Below, one piece after another: positions 44,173 through 53,509 of a DNA stretch of 64,000 bases (the first letter of the stretch is position 1; every line of letters begins with the position of its first letter). A model generated the notes under the pieces. That model had not been told where the DNA came from. It ran no database searches and saw only the letters and a list, made by a program, of their open reading frames with translations. A program made the translations under genes and the position numbers. The stretch is from UBA1845 sp002338715 (GTDB lineage Bacteria; Planctomycetota; Phycisphaerae; UBA1845), in contig DAORAL010000030.1 of assembly GCA_035344155.1 (NCBI GenBank), positions 1 through 64,000 of the forward strand, read 5' to 3'.

Positions 44173-45111
44173 GTGGTTGATGAAGTAGAACAACATCTAG
44201 CCGTCTTGCCCGACGAGGTGGGTTCGATGTTGGCCATTGAACCTGGGGCGTGCGTGGTGGATTGCACGCTGGGGCTCGCGGGGCACGCGAAGATGTTGGC
44301 CAGTGCGGCGGGTCCGGATGGCATGGTCATCGGGCTGGATGTCGACCCGGACAATCTGGCGATTGCGTCGCAGCGAATGGAAGATAGCGGCTGCCCCCAT
44401 CGGTTGGTGCGGTCCAATTTCGATCAGCTTGATGAAGTCTTGAAGGATTTGGGGATTGGTGGGGTTGATGCAGTCCTTGCGGATCTTGGCGTCAGTTCCA
44501 ATCAAATCAGCGAACCACGTTTTGGATTGAGTTTTCAGGTGGATGCTCCGCTGGACATGCGCCTGGACGATCGGCTTGCGGATACGGCAGCCGACCTGGT
44601 TAATCGGTTGGGCGAAACCGAGTTGGCCAACCTGATATACGAGTTTGGACAGGAGCGGTTCAGCCGACGGATCGCGAAGCTCATTTGCCGTGAGCGTCGA
44701 TCGTCGCGAATCGTGCGGACGGGGCAGCTTGTCGATCTGATCGGACGGGCGCTGCATGTCGATCCGAACTCACGTCGATCCAAAATTCACCCAGCCACCC
44801 GAACCTTTCAAGCGCTGCGTATCGCGGTCAACGATGAACTTGGCGCGCTCAAGCGATTGTTGGACATGGCACCATCGATCTTGAACGAAGGCGGCCGAAT
44901 CGCGATCATTTCGTTTCACAGTTTGGAAGATGGGATCGTCAAGCGAAGTTTTCGAGCCCATCGAACTGATGGAATTTACGACATTTTGACGAAAAAGCCT
45001 TTGGTTGCAGGTTCTGCTGAAAGACGGGCCAACCCGCGTTCGCGAAGTGCGAAGCTTCGGGTGGCGAAGCGAACGGCCAAGGTGCTCGACGTTGGCGGTG
45101 ACGGGCGCTAG
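44173..45111 (+). CDS. rsmH: 16S rRNA (cytosine-1402-N4) methyltransferase RsmH
   Basis: From GTG 44173 the protein has 312 residues, the family's normal length, and begins MVDEVEQHLAVLPDEV, aligning with the usual His-x-VL-x-EV start. AGGAG lies three bases upstream, which is short. ATG 44077 would add 32 residues. AdoMet motifs are VVDCTLGLAGHA and GLDVDPDNLAIA; also typical are LADLGVSSNQI, DAPLDMRL, HPATRTFQALRIAVN and ISFHSLEDGIVKRSF. It methylates C1402 in the ribosomal P site. Third-position motif DCTLGLAGH differs from the common DxTFGxGGHS. Confidence 0.93.
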   Translation: MVDEVEQHLAVLPDEVGSMLAIEPGACVVDCTLGLAGHAKMLASAAGPDGMVIGLDVDPDNLAIASQRMEDSGCPHRLVRSNFDQLDEVLKDLGIGGVDAVLADLGVSSNQISEPRFGLSFQVDAPLDMRLDDRLADTAADLVNRLGETELANLIYEFGQERFSRRIAKLICRERRSSRIVRTGQLVDLIGRALHVDPNSRRSKIHPATRTFQALRIAVNDELGALKRLLDMAPSILNEGGRIAIISFHSLEDGIVKRSFRAHRTDGIYDILTKKPLVAGSAERRANPRSRSAKLRVAKRTAKVLDVGGDGR

Positions 45112-45268
45112 AACAAAAAGGGCGACTGGCGCTAGAACAAGAAGAGTGCGATCAATCAGAAACCCGCGAAGGTCGGGTCGATGACTTTTGCGGTTCTGCA
45201 GAATTAAACGAACAATAACTGCGGCGGCGGTTTGGAGTGGCTGACGCATGAATGACGGGAGTCGAAGT

Positions 45269-46867
45269 ATGGGTAAGGAGACGAAGGTCGGCCTCCTTGT
45301 TGGGATGTGCTTCATCGTCTGTTGCGCGATTGTCCTTTCACACCATGGCCGGCGTCGCGCCGAAGCCCAGGATCTTTCGGTGACCAACGCCGAACGGTCG
45401 CGAAAAGCCCCGTTGCTTCTGGATCGAAATGCCAGTGCGGAACGCGCGACCAAGCGGATCGCCCCGAGCCGCACCACCCGTCCGAACACCCGAAACAACC
45501 GGGCCGACCAGCCCGACCAATTCGACGATGAACCGGTGGTCGATGACCGGGTCCACGGCGATCAGGAGACGCAACTGGCGGACAGCCGTTCTTCTGGAGA
45601 TGGCCGCTGGGAGACGCCAACGCGCGAGTCGCAGTCGGTGCGCTACGGATTCGAATCGGAAGGCGAAAGGTCATCCAAAAATAGGACATCGCAGGATCGC
45701 GATGCCGCCAGTCGGCCCAGCAGCCGATCGTCAGAACCTTTCATACACCGCGGTCCTCCCATTCCCGATGTGGTTGCGCCCAAGACTTCGCGAATGAACG
45801 AGCGCGACGACGAGCTGGTCGTATTGGACGATGCCTCGCAGGATTCGGAACCGCTCGTCGCAAACATGCCCTCGGGCGACAACTCGGGTTTCAATCGGCG
45901 CACGCTGACGTCGACCCCAAGTCCTGCACCAAAAAGCCGGCGCGAATCGCGCAGTGACTCCGGCGCGTCCCACTCGGCTCCAACGCGTACGGAAAGCGAC
46001 GCCACCAACCAGATTCGGGCTGAGATGGAGCGGGCGGCTGCTCGAAACGCGGCGCGTGATGAAGCCGAAAGCAACTCTGGGCGTTCAAACGAAGCACATC
46101 CCCAGTTGGGAAATCGCCCGGCAGGTCGAGCGGCGATGGATCGGCACGTTGTGCAGGAAGGTGAAAACCTGTCGCGGATTGCGGAACAGTACTATGGATC
46201 GAGCGCGCCAGCGATTCTCGACGCGATCGTTCAGGCCAATCGCGACACCATGTCGGGCCCGAATCATATCGTCGCAGGGCGTGAACTGCTGCTTCCGGAA
46301 ATCGCCGGAATCGATGCGATTCGTCATGCAGAATCGCCAGACGATGAAGAATCGCAAGTTGGTCGCGATGTAGACGCCGATCGCGAACGTCCCGCCCAGT
46401 CGAAAATCGCCGCGGAATACGAAGTTCAGCCGGGCGATCTGCTTTCGCGGGTGGTGTCGCGGCATTACGGCAACTCGTCGCAACGAATCATTGACGAAGT
46501 TTACCGGGCGAACATGGATCGCATGAAAAGCCCCGACAATCTGGTGGCTGGCACTGTCATCGTTCTACCCGAAATCGACAACATTCAGCCGAAGCAGGTT
46601 GGTCAAAGCCAAAAGGCTCACGACGAACCGGTCGCCAGAACCGCAAGCGATGAAGAAGCGTTCCAGTGGTACGTGGTTCAAAAGGGCGACACCTACTCGA
46701 CCATCGCAGCCGCCCAGATGGGATCGTCGAAGCGCTGGAGAGAGCTGGCTGACTTCAACAAAACGGTATTCAAAGACGCGACGCAGATTCGCCACGGCGT
46801 TCGCATCCGCATCCCCACGGGGAGTTCATCGAGCCGCGAGTCCGATTCCAACCGCAGGGGGCGCTGA
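45269..46867 (+). CDS. LysM-repeat membrane-anchored protein inside the dcw cluster
   Basis: The protein has 532 residues. ATG 45269 has GGGAG eight bases upstream. One N-terminal helix (VGLLVGMCFIVCCAIVL) would anchor it, followed by about 260 residues of low-complexity, Ser/Arg/Asp-rich linker. Three LysM domains follow: RHVVQEGENLSRIAEQYYG, YEVQPGDLLSRVVSRHYG and YVVQKGDTYSTIAAAQMG, each with its (L/V)xxGxxIxxP end. LysM binds peptidoglycan glycan chains. Its place between rsmH and ftsL-like, with a TGATG overlap into the latter, suggests a division or wall role, which is inference. Confidence 0.9.
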   Translation: MGKETKVGLLVGMCFIVCCAIVLSHHGRRRAEAQDLSVTNAERSRKAPLLLDRNASAERATKRIAPSRTTRPNTRNNRADQPDQFDDEPVVDDRVHGDQETQLADSRSSGDGRWETPTRESQSVRYGFESEGERSSKNRTSQDRDAASRPSSRSSEPFIHRGPPIPDVVAPKTSRMNERDDELVVLDDASQDSEPLVANMPSGDNSGFNRRTLTSTPSPAPKSRRESRSDSGASHSAPTRTESDATNQIRAEMERAAARNAARDEAESNSGRSNEAHPQLGNRPAGRAAMDRHVVQEGENLSRIAEQYYGSSAPAILDAIVQANRDTMSGPNHIVAGRELLLPEIAGIDAIRHAESPDDEESQVGRDVDADRERPAQSKIAAEYEVQPGDLLSRVVSRHYGNSSQRIIDEVYRANMDRMKSPDNLVAGTVIVLPEIDNIQPKQVGQSQKAHDEPVARTASDEEAFQWYVVQKGDTYSTIAAAQMGSSKRWRELADFNKTVFKDATQIRHGVRIRIPTGSSSSRESDSNRRGR

Positions 46868-47157
46868 TGACGCCAACGCGCGCCGGAGTCGCATTGCTGC
46901 TGGTTGGGATCATCTGCCTGATCGTCGTGGCGCTGCGGGCTGAGAAGGTTCGCGTCGAAACCCGCATTCAAGCACACACGGCAGAGATTGTTCACTGTCG
47001 CCGTCAGGTTTGGTCGTTGCAAATGGAGATCGCCCGATTGCGCTCGCCGGAGAAAATCCAGCAGCGAATCGAGCGATTCAGCCTCACCGTCGGCGCCGAC
47101 TTTGATCGTTGGCTTTCGCCGGATACCGATGAAGCGCTTGCATCCCTGGAAGAGTGA
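46867..47157 (+). CDS. ftsL: FtsL-like cell-division protein
   Basis: The protein has 96 residues. It is a small bitopic protein with a very short cytoplasmic start, a helix (GVALLLVGIICLIVVAL) and a coiled coil (VRVETRIQAHTAEIVHCRRQVWSLQMEIARL). That plan, the size and the position directly before ftsI define FtsL; sequence likeness within this family is always low. FtsL with FtsB and FtsQ activates FtsWI septal synthesis. The start overlaps the LysM stop by one base. Confidence 0.78.
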   Translation: MTPTRAGVALLLVGIICLIVVALRAEKVRVETRIQAHTAEIVHCRRQVWSLQMEIARLRSPEKIQQRIERFSLTVGADFDRWLSPDTDEALASLEE

Positions 47158-47160
47158 CCC

Positions 47161-48909
47161 GTGAAAACCAACCGCTCAACTGAATCAAACGTTCAACGTT
47201 GGCAGTTGGGGTCTGCAAAGCTCATTTTCGGCGTTGCGCTGGTTCTGTTTGTCGGGTTGGCTGTCCGACTTGTCTATATCAATACGGTCATGTCCAAGCG
47301 ATTGTTGGACATCGCCGAATCGCAGCAACGAAGTCGTCTGGCGATCGATGCGCGTCGCGGGACGATTCTCGACGTGCGAGGGCGCCTGCTCGCGGGAAGT
47401 CGACCGCGCTACAGCGTCTACGCCGATCCCGCCATCATCGAACAACCCGACGAAGTCGCCCGCATGCTGGGATCGGTGCTCGAAGTCGACCCGGGCGTGC
47501 TCGAAAACGAAATCCGCAGCAGTTCGACACCGCGCTTCTGCTGGCTTGAGCGTTTGATTGATGACGCCCAAGCCGACGCGATCCGCTCGATGCACATCTA
47601 TGGCATCGGGATGCGCAGCGAGTTTGAGCGCTATTGGCCCATGGATGAGACGGCTGCCCACGTGCTGGGGTTTGTTGGGGCTGATGGACACGGACTCGGC
47701 GGGTTGGAGATGCGCTTCGACGAGCACCTTTCGGGTAAGCCCGGATATCGAACGACGCTGCGCGACGCAAGGCGCCGGGCGATCGGTGGCGAGGCCAGTC
47801 GGATCGTCGCCCCGCAGGATGGCGGGCATCTGGTTCTGACGATCGACAGCGTCATTCAGCACATCGTCGAAAAGCGGCTTGCAGAACAGGTCGAACAATA
47901 CAACGCCGAGAACGGGATCGCGATCGTGATGAACCCGCGCACCGGCGAGATCCTCGCGATGGCCTGCGTACCGACCTTCAACCCGAACCATTACAACGAT
48001 TTTGCGGTTTCGCTGCGGCGCAATCGCGTTGTCACCGATCCGGTCGAACCGGGCAGCGTGTTCAAACCGTTCATCGCGGCAGTTGCGCTGGAGCAGGGGT
48101 TCGTCGGACCGCGCGAGTTGATCGATTGCCACAACGGACTGTACAACTTCGACGGTCGGTTGATGAACGATTCGAGTCCGCATGGCGAAATGAACATCCG
48201 CGACATCATCGCCTACAGCAGCAACATCGGGATGGGCATCATTGGCACGCGGATGGGCGACGAAGCGCTTTATGCGGCTGTCAAACGGTTTGGCTTCGGT
48301 ACGAAAACGCAGATCGGCATCGCCGGTGAAAGTGGCGGGATCGTTTACGACACCGATCGCTGGTCGAGCTACTCGAAAACGTCGGTGCCGATGGGGCAGG
48401 AATTGGCGATTACACCGATTCAACTGGTGACGGCGTTTTCGTCGTTTTTCAACGGGGGATACCTGCTTCGACCGCGCCTGGTCCGTTCACAATTGCGGGC
48501 GGACTTCACAACGGAAGAGTCGTTCGTCGAGCCCGAGATCATTCGTCGCGTGGTGCCCGAGGACATCGCCCACTACATGGCCACCCAGGCACTGCCGGCA
48601 GTGGTGGCGAGACACCGCCCCGAACTGGATGTCGCCGAGTACCCGACCGCAGGCAAAACTGGTACGGCTCAGGTGCCGCATTCAGACAAAGGCGGGTATG
48701 AGCACAACGCCTATCTCAGTTCGTTCATTGCCGGTGCACCGTACGACGATCCGCAGATCGTTGTTCTGGTGATGATTCGCAAACCGGAATACGCGCTCGG
48801 TCACCTGGGTTACGAGGTGGCCGGACCGGCTGTCCGCGACATCACACGCTCGACCCTGCAATACCTGCAAGTTCCGCCAGCCAACACACAAGCGAGCGCG
48901 ATGCCATAA
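47161..48909 (+). CDS. ftsI: Septal peptidoglycan transpeptidase FtsI (class B PBP)
   Basis: The protein has 582 residues. A helix near residues 15-35 anchors it. The dimerisation part begins RRGTILDVRGRLLAGS. The transpeptidase domain has all three motifs: SVFK in EPGSVFKPF, SSN in AYSSNIGMG and KTG in AGKTGTAQV. It cross-links septal peptidoglycan together with FtsW. It starts at GTG 47161, three bases after the ftsL stop. The C terminus has no PASTA domain. Confidence 0.95.
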   Translation: MKTNRSTESNVQRWQLGSAKLIFGVALVLFVGLAVRLVYINTVMSKRLLDIAESQQRSRLAIDARRGTILDVRGRLLAGSRPRYSVYADPAIIEQPDEVARMLGSVLEVDPGVLENEIRSSSTPRFCWLERLIDDAQADAIRSMHIYGIGMRSEFERYWPMDETAAHVLGFVGADGHGLGGLEMRFDEHLSGKPGYRTTLRDARRRAIGGEASRIVAPQDGGHLVLTIDSVIQHIVEKRLAEQVEQYNAENGIAIVMNPRTGEILAMACVPTFNPNHYNDFAVSLRRNRVVTDPVEPGSVFKPFIAAVALEQGFVGPRELIDCHNGLYNFDGRLMNDSSPHGEMNIRDIIAYSSNIGMGIIGTRMGDEALYAAVKRFGFGTKTQIGIAGESGGIVYDTDRWSSYSKTSVPMGQELAITPIQLVTAFSSFFNGGYLLRPRLVRSQLRADFTTEESFVEPEIIRRVVPEDIAHYMATQALPAVVARHRPELDVAEYPTAGKTGTAQVPHSDKGGYEHNAYLSSFIAGAPYDDPQIVVLVMIRKPEYALGHLGYEVAGPAVRDITRSTLQYLQVPPANTQASAMP

Positions 48910-49108
48910 CGCGCGACGTTAAGTCGCATGTGAAAACTTTTCATTCACAACCGCGTCAAGTTGGCTCAATTGGACTTGGTTGAGCCTGTCGTTTGGCGTA
49001 CACTTAATAGCATTGACGGATCGCTTTTTCGCACGGTCCTCGGCGGGTGGTTGTTTGTTTTGATCACGTCCGCTTGAGACTGCTGCGCTGGTTCAAGGAA
49101 GGACCACC

Positions 49109-50707
49109 ATGGCTGCCAGCCACCCGCATTCAGAGTCCAACGCGCGCCCCGACCAGGCGCAAACCGCTTGGACAATTCCTTCCCTGCTGATATCAGCCGG
49201 TGTGATCGCTACGGCTGACGTTTCTGATGCGCTTGTAAACACGTCAATCGACCGCCTGACGGTGGATTCGCGCGATGCCGGTGTCGGGGCGTGCTTTGTG
49301 GCGATCGCGGGCACGCAGACCGATGGACATCGCTACGTTTCGCAGGCACTTGATCAAGGTGCGTCAGCCGTCATCGTTGAAAAGGGACGGTGCAAAGTTT
49401 GCGACGAGCGGATCATTGAAGTCGCGGATACGCATGAGGCGATTGCCAAGTTGGCAGCGACGTTCTTTGGGATCGACCGCCTGCAACGGGAGGGGAAGCT
49501 CGGCCTCATCGGTGTGACCGGCACGAACGGCAAGACGACCGTCGTGTCGCTGATCACGTCGATTCTTCGAGCGGCTGGCGTTAAGGCGAGTTCATTGGGG
49601 ACGATTGGTCTGGATGTGCCAGGTGGTGTCACTGGCGCATCGACGACGGTGATCTCCGGCATGACGACGCCGCCGCCGATTGAACTGTGCGCGGCGCTGG
49701 CGAGTGCCGCCCGCGCGGGGGCTCGATGTGTGGCAATGGAAGTGTCAAGTCATGCGCTCGATCAACGGCGGACCGCGGGGCTGCGGTTTGATGTGGCTGT
49801 GTTTACAAACCTGACGCAGGATCATCTCGACTATCACGGCGACATGGATGGGTACGCAGCCGCCAAGCGCCGTTTGTTTGATGGATTGGATATCGACGCG
49901 ACGGCTGTCGCGAATGCCGACGATGCCCGCTCGCTGTTTATGATCACAAATTGCACCGAGCCGACCATCGCGTTTTCGTTGGACAATGTGTTTGCCGATG
50001 TCCGATCCGAGAATCTGCAAATGGGAGCGAGTGGTTCGACGTTTGACTTGCACATCAAAGAGGAATGCGTCGCGGTAAAGAGTCGCCTGATTGGAAAGCA
50101 CAACGTCAGCAACATGTTGGCTGCGATCTCTGCCGCCTACGCCTGGGGCGTTGATTGCTCAGCGATCGCCAAGGGCGTCGCGTCGATCGAATGCGTGCCA
50201 GGCCGCCTTGAGCGCGTGGCATGCGAGAGTCCCGGTGCGGTGTTTGTGGACTATGCCCACACGCCCGATGCCTTGGAAAATGTGCTGCGGGTGGTGCGCG
50301 ACGTGACCCGCGGGCGATTGATTTGCGTGTTTGGTTGCGGTGGTGATCGGGACAAGAGCAAACGCGCACCGATGGGGCGGGCTGTGGCTGCGATTGCTGA
50401 CGTTGGCATTCTCACCAGCGACAACCCACGCCACGAAGATCCGCAAGCGATTATCAATGACGTGCTGGTTGGTTTTGAAGGCAGCGGAAAATGTCAGCGC
50501 ATTGTGCAGATTGATCGGCGGGCGGCGATTTATAAGGCGATCGCCCTGGCCGGTGAGGACGACACGGTTTTGATCGCGGGCAAGGGGCACGAAGACTATC
50601 AGATCATCGGCGACAAGCGATTTCAGTTTGACGATCGCCAAGTCGCGATTGAGGCGGCATTGCAAACGACCGTGGAGGCCGTGCAAAAGATCGAGGTGCC
50701 CGCATGA
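49109..50707 (+). CDS. murE: UDP-MurNAc-L-Ala-D-Glu:meso-diaminopimelate ligase MurE
   Basis: The protein has 532 residues. AAGGAAGGA lies before the ATG. The ATP loop is GVTGTNGKTTVV; EVSSHALDQRR, NLTQDHLDYHGD and the carbamylated-Lys region AAAKRRLF follow. DNPRHEDP in the C-terminal domain matches the DNPR-x-E/D-x motif that selects meso-diaminopimelate rather than lysine, so the wall is predicted to be the mDAP type. A 199-base gap upstream contains a hairpin, ggctcaa/ttgagcc at 48963-48986, so murE may also have its own control. The stop overlaps murF by four bases. Confidence 0.96.
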   Translation: MAASHPHSESNARPDQAQTAWTIPSLLISAGVIATADVSDALVNTSIDRLTVDSRDAGVGACFVAIAGTQTDGHRYVSQALDQGASAVIVEKGRCKVCDERIIEVADTHEAIAKLAATFFGIDRLQREGKLGLIGVTGTNGKTTVVSLITSILRAAGVKASSLGTIGLDVPGGVTGASTTVISGMTTPPPIELCAALASAARAGARCVAMEVSSHALDQRRTAGLRFDVAVFTNLTQDHLDYHGDMDGYAAAKRRLFDGLDIDATAVANADDARSLFMITNCTEPTIAFSLDNVFADVRSENLQMGASGSTFDLHIKEECVAVKSRLIGKHNVSNMLAAISAAYAWGVDCSAIAKGVASIECVPGRLERVACESPGAVFVDYAHTPDALENVLRVVRDVTRGRLICVFGCGGDRDKSKRAPMGRAVAAIADVGILTSDNPRHEDPQAIINDVLVGFEGSGKCQRIVQIDRRAAIYKAIALAGEDDTVLIAGKGHEDYQIIGDKRFQFDDRQVAIEAALQTTVEAVQKIEVPA

Positions 50708-52092
50708 TTCCGATGTCCGTTGCACAAGTCGCATGGGCCGCCAACGCCACACCGTCGTCGGCGGTTGAAGACGGCATGATTATCGGTGTGTCCACCGATT
50801 CGCGCGCGGTCAAAGAGGGTGAGCTGTTCGTCGCGATCAAGGGCGATCGGTTTGACGGGCACGACTACGTCGAACAGGCCATCCAGCGCGGGGCCAAGGC
50901 GTGCCTGGTGGCGAGTGGGTTTCGAACGGCTGGTGCTGCGCCGCTGCTTTACGTCCATGACGTGGTCGAAGCGCTGGGCATGATCGCAGCCCACCATCGC
51001 CGCATCGGCGGCGCGAAGATCATCGGCATCACCGGTAGCGCCGGAAAGACGACCACCAAGGCGATGATCGCGCATGTTCTAGGCGATCAATTCCCAATTG
51101 CATACGCCCCCAAGAGTTTCAACAACCATATCGGAGTCCCGTTGACTCTCCTTTCTTCCAATCGCGATGATCAATTCGTCATCGTCGAGATCGGTACAAG
51201 CCGACCCGGTGAAATCGCGCTGCTGTCTGCGATGGCCAGGCCCGACGTCGGTGTGGTGACGTCGGTCGGTGCAGCACATCTTGCCGGGTTCGGCTCGATC
51301 GAAGCGATTCGTCGCGAAAAGCTGTCGCTGTTTGACCATGTGGTGAAGGGCGGTCGGGCTTATGTTAACGCGCGGGCGGTCGATGGCATCGCCGTGTTGC
51401 CCCGATCAGCAGAGATTGGTTGGCAGACGTATGGCGACCATCCCGAAGCCGATCTGGTTGTGTCGGATATCAAGAGCGACCTGAAGCGTACGACGGCGCT
51501 GATTGGCGGGCGATTCGAGTTGGACCTGCCGGTGGCTGGCGCGCACAACGCGATCAATGCGTGTGCGGCATTGGGTGTTTGTCTTTCGTGCGGGATCGCA
51601 CCGCAGCAGATTTTGCAATCGCTCAAGTCCTTTGCGATGCCGCCGATGCGACTGAACATCAATGCGTTGGATCGCTGGACGATCATCGACGACTGCTACA
51701 ACGCCAATCCGCTGAGCGTTTCGGCATCGCTTGACGTGCTGAAGTCCGAAACGAGTCGCCGCAGGGTCTTTGTGGCTGGGACGATGGCTGAGCTGGGCGA
51801 CGCGTCAGCCGACCTGCACCGCGAACTGGGTCGAAACGCGTCGGCTTCGGGCATTGAGATCTTGATTGCCATTGGCGAGTTTGCGAAGCACGTCGCTGCC
51901 GGCGCCGATGTCGATCGAAAGGGGATGCAGGTGTTTCAATTCAAGTCCCTGGATGACGCCTGTGCGAAAGTGCCCGAGATCCTGCAAGATGGCGACACGA
52001 TCCTGGTGAAAGGGTCGCGGTCGGCTGGGTTGGAGCGGATCGTCGAAGAGTTGGCTGCCGCCCAAACGCCAACAGTCGCGCGGGCAACTTAA
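50704..52092 (+). CDS. murF: UDP-MurNAc-tripeptide:D-Ala-D-Ala ligase MurF
   Basis: The protein has 462 residues. It adds D-Ala-D-Ala to complete the pentapeptide in the cytoplasm. Seen: VSTDSRAVKEGELFVAIKG, ATP loop GITGSAGKTTTK, KSFNNHIGVPLTLL, GTSRPGEIALL, and IIDDCYNANPLSVSASL with the family's YNANP. It shares the ATGA overlap with murE, so the two ligases are co-translated. Confidence 0.96.
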   Translation: MIPMSVAQVAWAANATPSSAVEDGMIIGVSTDSRAVKEGELFVAIKGDRFDGHDYVEQAIQRGAKACLVASGFRTAGAAPLLYVHDVVEALGMIAAHHRRIGGAKIIGITGSAGKTTTKAMIAHVLGDQFPIAYAPKSFNNHIGVPLTLLSSNRDDQFVIVEIGTSRPGEIALLSAMARPDVGVVTSVGAAHLAGFGSIEAIRREKLSLFDHVVKGGRAYVNARAVDGIAVLPRSAEIGWQTYGDHPEADLVVSDIKSDLKRTTALIGGRFELDLPVAGAHNAINACAALGVCLSCGIAPQQILQSLKSFAMPPMRLNINALDRWTIIDDCYNANPLSVSASLDVLKSETSRRRVFVAGTMAELGDASADLHRELGRNASASGIEILIAIGEFAKHVAAGADVDRKGMQVFQFKSLDDACAKVPEILQDGDTILVKGSRSAGLERIVEELAAAQTPTVARAT

Positions 52093-52135
52093 CCCGAGCA
52101 AAAGTAAGTCGTAGCGAAGAAGAAAACACGAAACC

Positions 52136-53272
52136 GTGCTGTACTACCTGTTCAGGTCAATCCTGCAAGGCGAGCATTACGCCTACGAGAACCCGCTCTT
52201 TCGCGGCGGGTTGGCGGCGCTGTTTTGTTTTCTGCTGATTGCGCTCGCGGGTCAAGCCGGCATTCGTCAACTGATGCGCTACAAGCTGGGCGATCGGCCC
52301 GAATTCGATCATGACACGCTCAACAAACTCATGAAGGACAAGGAGAACGTCCCGACGATGGGGGGCGTGATGATTGTCGGGGCGATCATCATTGCCACGC
52401 TGCTCTTTGCCGACTTCACGAACTTCTACGTATTGATGGGATTGTTTGGTCTCTTGTGGCTGTCGGTCTTGGGGGCGGTTGACGATTGGATCAAACTGAC
52501 GCTGGGGCAGCGCAATGGCGGACGCGACGGTCTCAAGAGCCACGAGAAGCTTTTGTTTCAGTTCGGGCTTGGCGTGTTGCTCGGGTATTTTGTGTATAGC
52601 TTTGGTCGGTCGAATCTCGCGGTCGTTGCGGAAGCGGCAGAACCGATCGAATCATTTCGCATCCTGACCGTGCCGTTTTATAAGGAAGGACTGTTTCTGA
52701 CGCCGCTTCTGTTCATGGTCGTGACTGTGATTGCGACGACGGCGACTTCCAACTCGGTGAACCTGACGGATGGGATGGACGGATTGGCGTCGGGATGTGT
52801 GGCGTTGACAGCACTGGTGTTCATGGTGCTCAGTTATGTCGCGGGCGATGCTGATATCGCGGGCAAATTACTCATGCCGCACATCCCCAAGAGCGGTGAG
52901 CTTGCGGTGATTTGCGGGGCGATTCTGGGTGCGACGCTGGGGTTTTTGTGGTACAATTGTCATCCAGCTCAGGTGTTCATGGGCGACACCGGATCGCTGC
53001 CGTTGGGCGGTGTGATCGGGTACGTCGCGATCGTGATTCGCCAGGAGCTGATGCTGTTTATCGTCGGGGGCGTGTTTGTCTTGGAAGCCCTCTCGGTCAT
53101 GATCCAGGTGGGATATTTCAAGTACTCCGGTGGCAAGCGCGTGTTTCGATGCGCTCCGATCCACCACCATTTCCACCTCGCCGGTTGGACCGAGACGCAG
53201 ACGGTCATCCGTTTTTGGTTGTTGGCCGCCCTGTTCGCAGGGGCTGCCTTGGCGACGATCAAACTGCGGTAG
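52136..53272 (+). CDS. mraY: Phospho-MurNAc-pentapeptide transferase MraY
   Basis: The protein has 378 residues and about ten membrane helices. It makes lipid I from UDP-MurNAc-pentapeptide and undecaprenyl phosphate. Catalytic and substrate motifs are LGAVDDWIKL (DD), NSVNLTDGMDGLA, CHPAQVFMGDTGSLPLGG and the histidine loop APIHHHFHLAGW, all complete. The start is GTG 52136, 43 bases after murF. murD, which usually follows, is absent. Confidence 0.96.
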   Translation: MLYYLFRSILQGEHYAYENPLFRGGLAALFCFLLIALAGQAGIRQLMRYKLGDRPEFDHDTLNKLMKDKENVPTMGGVMIVGAIIIATLLFADFTNFYVLMGLFGLLWLSVLGAVDDWIKLTLGQRNGGRDGLKSHEKLLFQFGLGVLLGYFVYSFGRSNLAVVAEAAEPIESFRILTVPFYKEGLFLTPLLFMVVTVIATTATSNSVNLTDGMDGLASGCVALTALVFMVLSYVAGDADIAGKLLMPHIPKSGELAVICGAILGATLGFLWYNCHPAQVFMGDTGSLPLGGVIGYVAIVIRQELMLFIVGGVFVLEALSVMIQVGYFKYSGGKRVFRCAPIHHHFHLAGWTETQTVIRFWLLAALFAGAALATIKLR

Positions 53273-53349
53273 CCATTGAATCACCCAATCGGTTGACGGC
53301 ACGGATGCTGTGACCGAGCGATGTTGTTCCGTGACAGGATGCAAAACGC

Positions 53350-53422
53350 GTGCCACTGCTCTGTGAGCAGTGCCGGGCTTTTGGGATGTCTTGAAGATGC
53401 ACTGCTCACAGAGCAGTGGCAC
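53350..53422. repeat. Perfect 24-bp inverted repeat in the usual place of murD
   Basis: Arms at 53350-53373 and 53399-53422 are exact inverted repeats separated by 25 bases. Each arm is itself palindromic: cactgctc-tgt-gagcagtg. The design equals that of the 8487-8556 element, though the unit sequence differs. It occupies the mraY-ftsW spacer (53273-53509) and no T-run follows. Confidence 0.85.
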
Positions 53423-53509
53423 AATTGGCATCTCGATCTTCCTTCGTCCACGAAGCGGCTTCAAATGCATTTGTCGTTCTCTCAGATTCTGACTCACGGA
53501 TGAGTGTGA

